A stretch of DNA of 10,275 nt from Bacteroidota bacterium. GTDB lineage: Bacteria; Bacteroidota; Bacteroidia; Bacteroidales; Marinifilaceae. Below, in pieces: positions 7,428-10,275 of this stretch. A program made the translations under genes and the position numbers. The notes beneath the pieces are model-generated. The model had not been told where the DNA came from, searched no databases, and saw only the letters and a list, made by a program, of their open reading frames with translations. The stretch is taken from NCBI GenBank assembly GCA_023400335.1, contig JAEXFF010000146.1, positions 1-10,275 on the forward strand. Direction: 5' to 3'. The stretch's first letter is position 1. The number at the start of each line of letters is the position of its first letter.

Positions 7428-8783
7428 ATGGAGAAGGCGATACAAAATATAAAGGAATTAGAAGAGATGAATATTAAACGTCTGTTGTGGAAGTATTTCC
7501 TTCCGGCTTTTACAGGCGTAGTTGTAAATGCATTATATAATATTGTAGACCGGATATTTATCGGTAGAGGAGTGGATGCGCTTGCTTTATCCGGTTTGAG
7601 TGCAGTTTTCCCTCTTATGTTGATTATTTTCGCTTTTGGGATGCTGGTTGCTATCGGTGCCAATGTACGGATTTCCATTAATATGGGAAAAAAGGATTAT
7701 AAACGGGCCGAACGGGTGTTGGGAAATGCTGTCACTTTAGGCATTATTATTTCAGCTTTACTCACTTTGTTCGGCTATATTTACCGTTATCCCCTCCTTA
7801 AAATGTTTGGAGCAGGAGAGGGAGCTCTCCCTTATGCTCTGGAATATTTCAAATATATTCTTTTTGCCAATGTATTTGCAACTATCGGTTTTATCCTGAA
7901 TAATGCCTGCCGGGCTGAGGGAAATCCGAAAACGGCTATGTATTCTCTCTTTATTTCGGCTGGTACGAATACGGTACTGGACCCTATTTTTATCTTTGGA
8001 CTTGGAATGGGAGTAAAAGGGGCCGCTATTGCAACGATTATTTCTCAATTTGTGCTCTGTATCTGGGTGGTGGCCCATTTCTACAGTAAACGGTCGGCTC
8101 TCAAATTGCATTTCGCTAATTTAAGATTAAACGGACAGATTATTTATTATATACTGACCATTGGTTTTGCTCCTTTTTCCATGCAATTGGCAGCCAGTGC
8201 TGTACAAGCGGTGTTAAATACGCAGTTGATCCGTTATGGGGGAGAACTGGCAGTGGGAGCCATGGGAATTATTAATAGTGTGGCCCAATTACTGGTAATG
8301 AGTATTATAGCTATCAATATGGCTTCCCAACCGATCATTGGGTTTAATTTTGGTGCAAAACAATACAAGCGTGTACGCGATACTTTGATTACGTGTATCT
8401 GGGCAGCTTCTTTAATTGCTGTAGGCGGTTTTCTCATTACGCAGCTTTTTCCAGGGGCAATTGTACGTATTTTTAATAATGATAATCCGGAATTATTTGA
8501 ATTGGGACGAAAGGGATTACAAATCTTTACGTTGTTTTTCCCGATAGTCGGTTTTCAAATCATCACAGGAAATTATTATCAATCTATAGGAAAAGCCGGT
8601 ATTGCAGCTTTCCTTTCTTTATTGCGTCAGGTCATTATTCTCATTCCCATGCTTTACATCCTTCCGCCTTTTACCCAGTTGTGGGGAGTTTGGTTTGCCA
8701 ATCCGCTTTCTGATTTGCTGGCCGGTATTATTTCTGCTCTTTTTTTAATAAGAGCACTGAAAAAACTGAAAATGAGTATCTGA
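7428..8783 (+). CDS. MATE-family efflux transporter (Na+- or H+-coupled multidrug/cation antiporter)
   Basis: A 451-residue inner-membrane protein with about twelve hydrophobic segments, the standard length for MATE exporters, which expel cationic drugs or metabolites in exchange for Na+ or H+. Two homologous halves can be seen: LLWKYFLPAFTGVVVNALYNIVDRIFIG (first part at 19-46) opens the first, and the second begins near residue 240. Marks of the MepA/DinF-like branch include CRAEGNPKTAMYS (161-173), GTNTVLDPIFIFGLGMGVKGAA (179-200), QPIIGFNFGA (301-310) and NPELFELGRKGLQIF (353-367). I choose the ATG at 7428 because IKELEEMNIKRLL aligns with the usual KELGTEPIGKLL start of relatives. The ATG at 7467 is a real alternative: AAAGGA at 7451-7456 sits 10 nt before it and the promoter box is close, giving 438 residues. 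The gene appears to be alone in its transcript. The exported compounds cannot be told from sequence. Confidence 0.93.
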   Translation: MEKAIQNIKELEEMNIKRLLWKYFLPAFTGVVVNALYNIVDRIFIGRGVDALALSGLSAVFPLMLIIFAFGMLVAIGANVRISINMGKKDYKRAERVLGNAVTLGIIISALLTLFGYIYRYPLLKMFGAGEGALPYALEYFKYILFANVFATIGFILNNACRAEGNPKTAMYSLFISAGTNTVLDPIFIFGLGMGVKGAAIATIISQFVLCIWVVAHFYSKRSALKLHFANLRLNGQIIYYILTIGFAPFSMQLAASAVQAVLNTQLIRYGGELAVGAMGIINSVAQLLVMSIIAINMASQPIIGFNFGAKQYKRVRDTLITCIWAASLIAVGGFLITQLFPGAIVRIFNNDNPELFELGRKGLQIFTLFFPIVGFQIITGNYYQSIGKAGIAAFLSLLRQVIILIPMLYILPPFTQLWGVWFANPLSDLLAGIISALFLIRALKKLKMSI

Positions 8784-9273
8784 ATCAGAATATCCTTTTC
8801 ATCGGTTCTGTCGGGCGTATATAGGGAAAGTGGCCGACAGGAGGAATATTTGGTTTGGAGGGCTGCCCTTCAGGTGACTTGCTGATCGCTTCATTTCTTT
8901 TTTCCAAAAACAAAGCTTTATCCGTTTCTGTAATAAGTGATAACCGGCTCTTAAAACAGAAGTTTGAAAAGCGGAATCATCAAAAAACCAGATTAAACAT
9001 AAAATTTCTTTCTTTTATTTAAGTGTTAAAATTTACAGGTGGAAGTACCTTGTGTTTTTTAAATATATACTGTTAGTCAAATAGATATATAAAAAATCTT
9101 ATTCTTTGTAAAGATATAGGGCAACTGAAGAAAGGAAGAAAATAATTTTCAGAAGCCAATAATCCGAACAAATCTTTTTTTCACCCGTACTATATCTGTA
9201 AAAAATGTTCTTTGGAAAGAAACCATTAATTCGGAAGTAACGTTATAATTGAAAACTAAATTAAAGAAGAGAG
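8784..9273. other. Long AT-rich intergenic region before the OmpA-family gene
   Basis: About 490 bp with no protein-coding gene that I can support on either strand. Near the left end is an inverted repeat (listed separately), then a small GC-rich palindrome, AGGGC-T-GCCCT. No exact TAnnTTTG box faces the OmpA gene. The closest are TATTCTTTG at 9100-9108 (one extra spacer base) and TACCTTGT at 9046-9053 (last bases shifted). Either would give a 5' leader of about 160-220 nt, which could hold regulatory structure. GAAAATAATTTTC in the putative leader is a 13-bp AT palindrome. Confidence 0.6.
8808..8840 (+). terminator. Inverted repeat after the MATE gene, weak terminator candidate
   Basis: CTGTCGG at 8808-8814 and CCGACAG at 8834-8840 are perfect 7-bp arms around a 19-nt loop, 24 bp after the MATE stop codon. 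The position fits the end of the MATE transcript, but there is no T-run after it (GAGGAATATTTGG follows) and the loop is long, so it may act differently or not at all. Confidence 0.35.
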
Positions 9274-10275
9274 ATGAAAAAAACATTCGTAATGCTGTTA
9301 ATTATTGCGTCGACACCGTTATTGTCGTTCGCACAGGAAAGAACAGAAATAGTCGTACAGGAAAAGAACACCGGCTGGAGCGGATATGTGACCAATCGTT
9401 TTTGGGATAACTGGTTTATTTCCATAGGAGCTGGCGCTCAAGTGTATTTCGGACAAACTGATGCAAGAGGTAAGTTTGGAAAACGGATTGCACCTGCTTT
9501 TGACTTTTCTGTAGGTAAATGGTTTATGCCCTCGTTGGGTTTACGGGCTCAGGCAAGTGGATTCAGACTGAAAGGTTTCACGCACGACCCGAATAATATG
9601 TATGTGAAGGGAGGACCAAATCACAATGGCCTTTATAAACAAAGCTGGCAACAGTTTAATGTTCATGGCGACATCCTGATCAATTTATCCAACTGGATAG
9701 GAGGATATCGTGTCGATCGTTTTTATGAGGCTGTACCTTATATCGGTTTTGGAATTATGCATGCCTGCCGGGCTGCTGATAACAATGAACTTACCGTAAA
9801 TGCCGGTTTGATTAATAAAATGCGTTTGTCAGATGCTTTTGATTTGAATATAGAAATTAAGGGTTCTGTTTTCAGAAATAAATTCTCAGGAGAGTCCGGA
9901 GGTAAAAGAGCAAATGGTATCGTAGCCGTGACAGCTGGTTTTACTTACAAATTCAATCAACGCCATTTCGAACGCAGTGTAGCTCCGGTGGTAATGGCCG
10001 AAGACATTGCTTTGGCAGCAACAGCCCAGCAATTGGAAGAAACCCGTGCTGCATTGGCTCAACAGCAAGCTTATAACCGTGATTTGCGGGCTGAATTGAA
10101 TGAAGTGAAAAACCTGAAACGGGAAGTGAAAGTGGAAAAAGAAGTTGTAGTAGCTCCCCGCGCTATCTTCTTCACTATCAACAAAGCCAATATTACGGCA
10201 AAAGATAAAGTAAACCTGAAATACCTGGCCGACCAGATTAAACAAAACCCGAACAAGCAATATACAATTGTAGGT
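9274..10275 (+). CDS. OmpA-family outer-membrane protein, 3' end cut by window edge
   Basis: The frame is open for 334 codons from the ATG at 9274 to the window's last base, so the C-terminus is missing. AAAGAAGAGAG immediately before the ATG is a purine-rich ribosome-binding region. Residues 1-20 (MKKTFVMLLIIASTPLLSFA) are a signal peptide with likely cleavage before Gln21. Residues about 45-230 form an eight-strand-type beta-barrel, with NWFISIGAGAQVYFG (46-60), VGKWFMPSLGLRAQASG (80-96) and AVPYIGFG (153-160), resembling Bacteroides/Porphyromonas OmpA-like porins. Residues about 242-292 are Ala/Gln/Glu/Lys-rich and helical (QQLEETRAALAQQQ), a probable coiled coil or linker. From residue 298, IFFTINKANIT begins the OmpA C-terminal domain, which in relatives grips peptidoglycan; the window ends about 35 residues into it. 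The role is outer-membrane stability and anchoring to the cell wall. It is probably highly expressed; its codon use looks ordinary for the window. Confidence 0.93.
   Translation, partial: MKKTFVMLLIIASTPLLSFAQERTEIVVQEKNTGWSGYVTNRFWDNWFISIGAGAQVYFGQTDARGKFGKRIAPAFDFSVGKWFMPSLGLRAQASGFRLKGFTHDPNNMYVKGGPNHNGLYKQSWQQFNVHGDILINLSNWIGGYRVDRFYEAVPYIGFGIMHACRAADNNELTVNAGLINKMRLSDAFDLNIEIKGSVFRNKFSGESGGKRANGIVAVTAGFTYKFNQRHFERSVAPVVMAEDIALAATAQQLEETRAALAQQQAYNRDLRAELNEVKNLKREVKVEKEVVVAPRAIFFTINKANITAKDKVNLKYLADQIKQNPNKQYTIVG

Noticed and set aside
9886..10260. Minus-strand open frame of 124 codons opposite the OmpA-family gene.
   Set aside because: The plus strand here encodes the OmpA coiled-coil and C-terminal domain in a continuous frame from 9274; the minus-strand product is Phe/Ser-rich and unlike any known protein.
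1..10275. A defence island, CRISPR array, insertion sequence, prophage or other exotic gene cluster.
   Set aside because: All long coding frames belong to well-known housekeeping or envelope families; no array-like repeats, transposase motifs, tRNAs or attachment-site duplications were seen.

Overview
The window looks like chromosomal DNA of a Bacteroidales bacterium, possibly Odoribacteraceae or a near relative (the family guess is weak). The case rests on four things. There is a SusC/RagA-type TonB-dependent receptor. There is an OmpA-family porin of the type seen in gut Bacteroidetes. Good Shine-Dalgarno sites are scarce. Several genes are preceded by Bacteroidetes-type -7 boxes (TAnnTTTG). 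Base composition is moderate, with AT-rich intergenic DNA. No RNA gene, CRISPR array, transposase or phage gene was recognised.

Layout from left to right: (1) the 3' part of a MarC-family inner-membrane protein gene, cut by the left edge, followed 36 bp later on the same strand by an M20D amidohydrolase, probably one operon. (2) Converging on these, and only 12 bp away, a minus-strand gene for a short SusC-like TonB-dependent receptor with no SusD partner beside it and no N-terminal carboxypeptidase-regulatory-like domain. (3) A divergent AT-rich intergenic region with a candidate promoter facing each way. (4) A plus-strand M13 (neprilysin/PepO-type) zinc metallopeptidase lipoprotein, followed by a striking 41-bp perfect palindrome that probably ends its transcript. 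(5) A MATE-family multidrug/cation antiporter gene with its own candidate promoter and a debatable start codon. (6) About 490 bp of AT-rich DNA without a recognisable gene. (7) The 5' two-thirds or more of an OmpA-family outer-membrane protein gene, cut by the right edge before its peptidoglycan-binding domain is complete.

Most of the genes concern the cell envelope: uptake or sensing at the outer membrane (receptor), a lipid-anchored peptidase, an inner-membrane exporter, an outer-membrane anchor protein and a MarC-type membrane protein. Only the MarC/amidohydrolase pair looks like an operon; the others appear to be separate transcription units. I found no convincing sign of a new multi-gene system. 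The points most worth a second look are the orphan, N-terminally reduced SusC-like receptor, the 41-bp palindrome, and the promoter/start conflict at the MATE gene.
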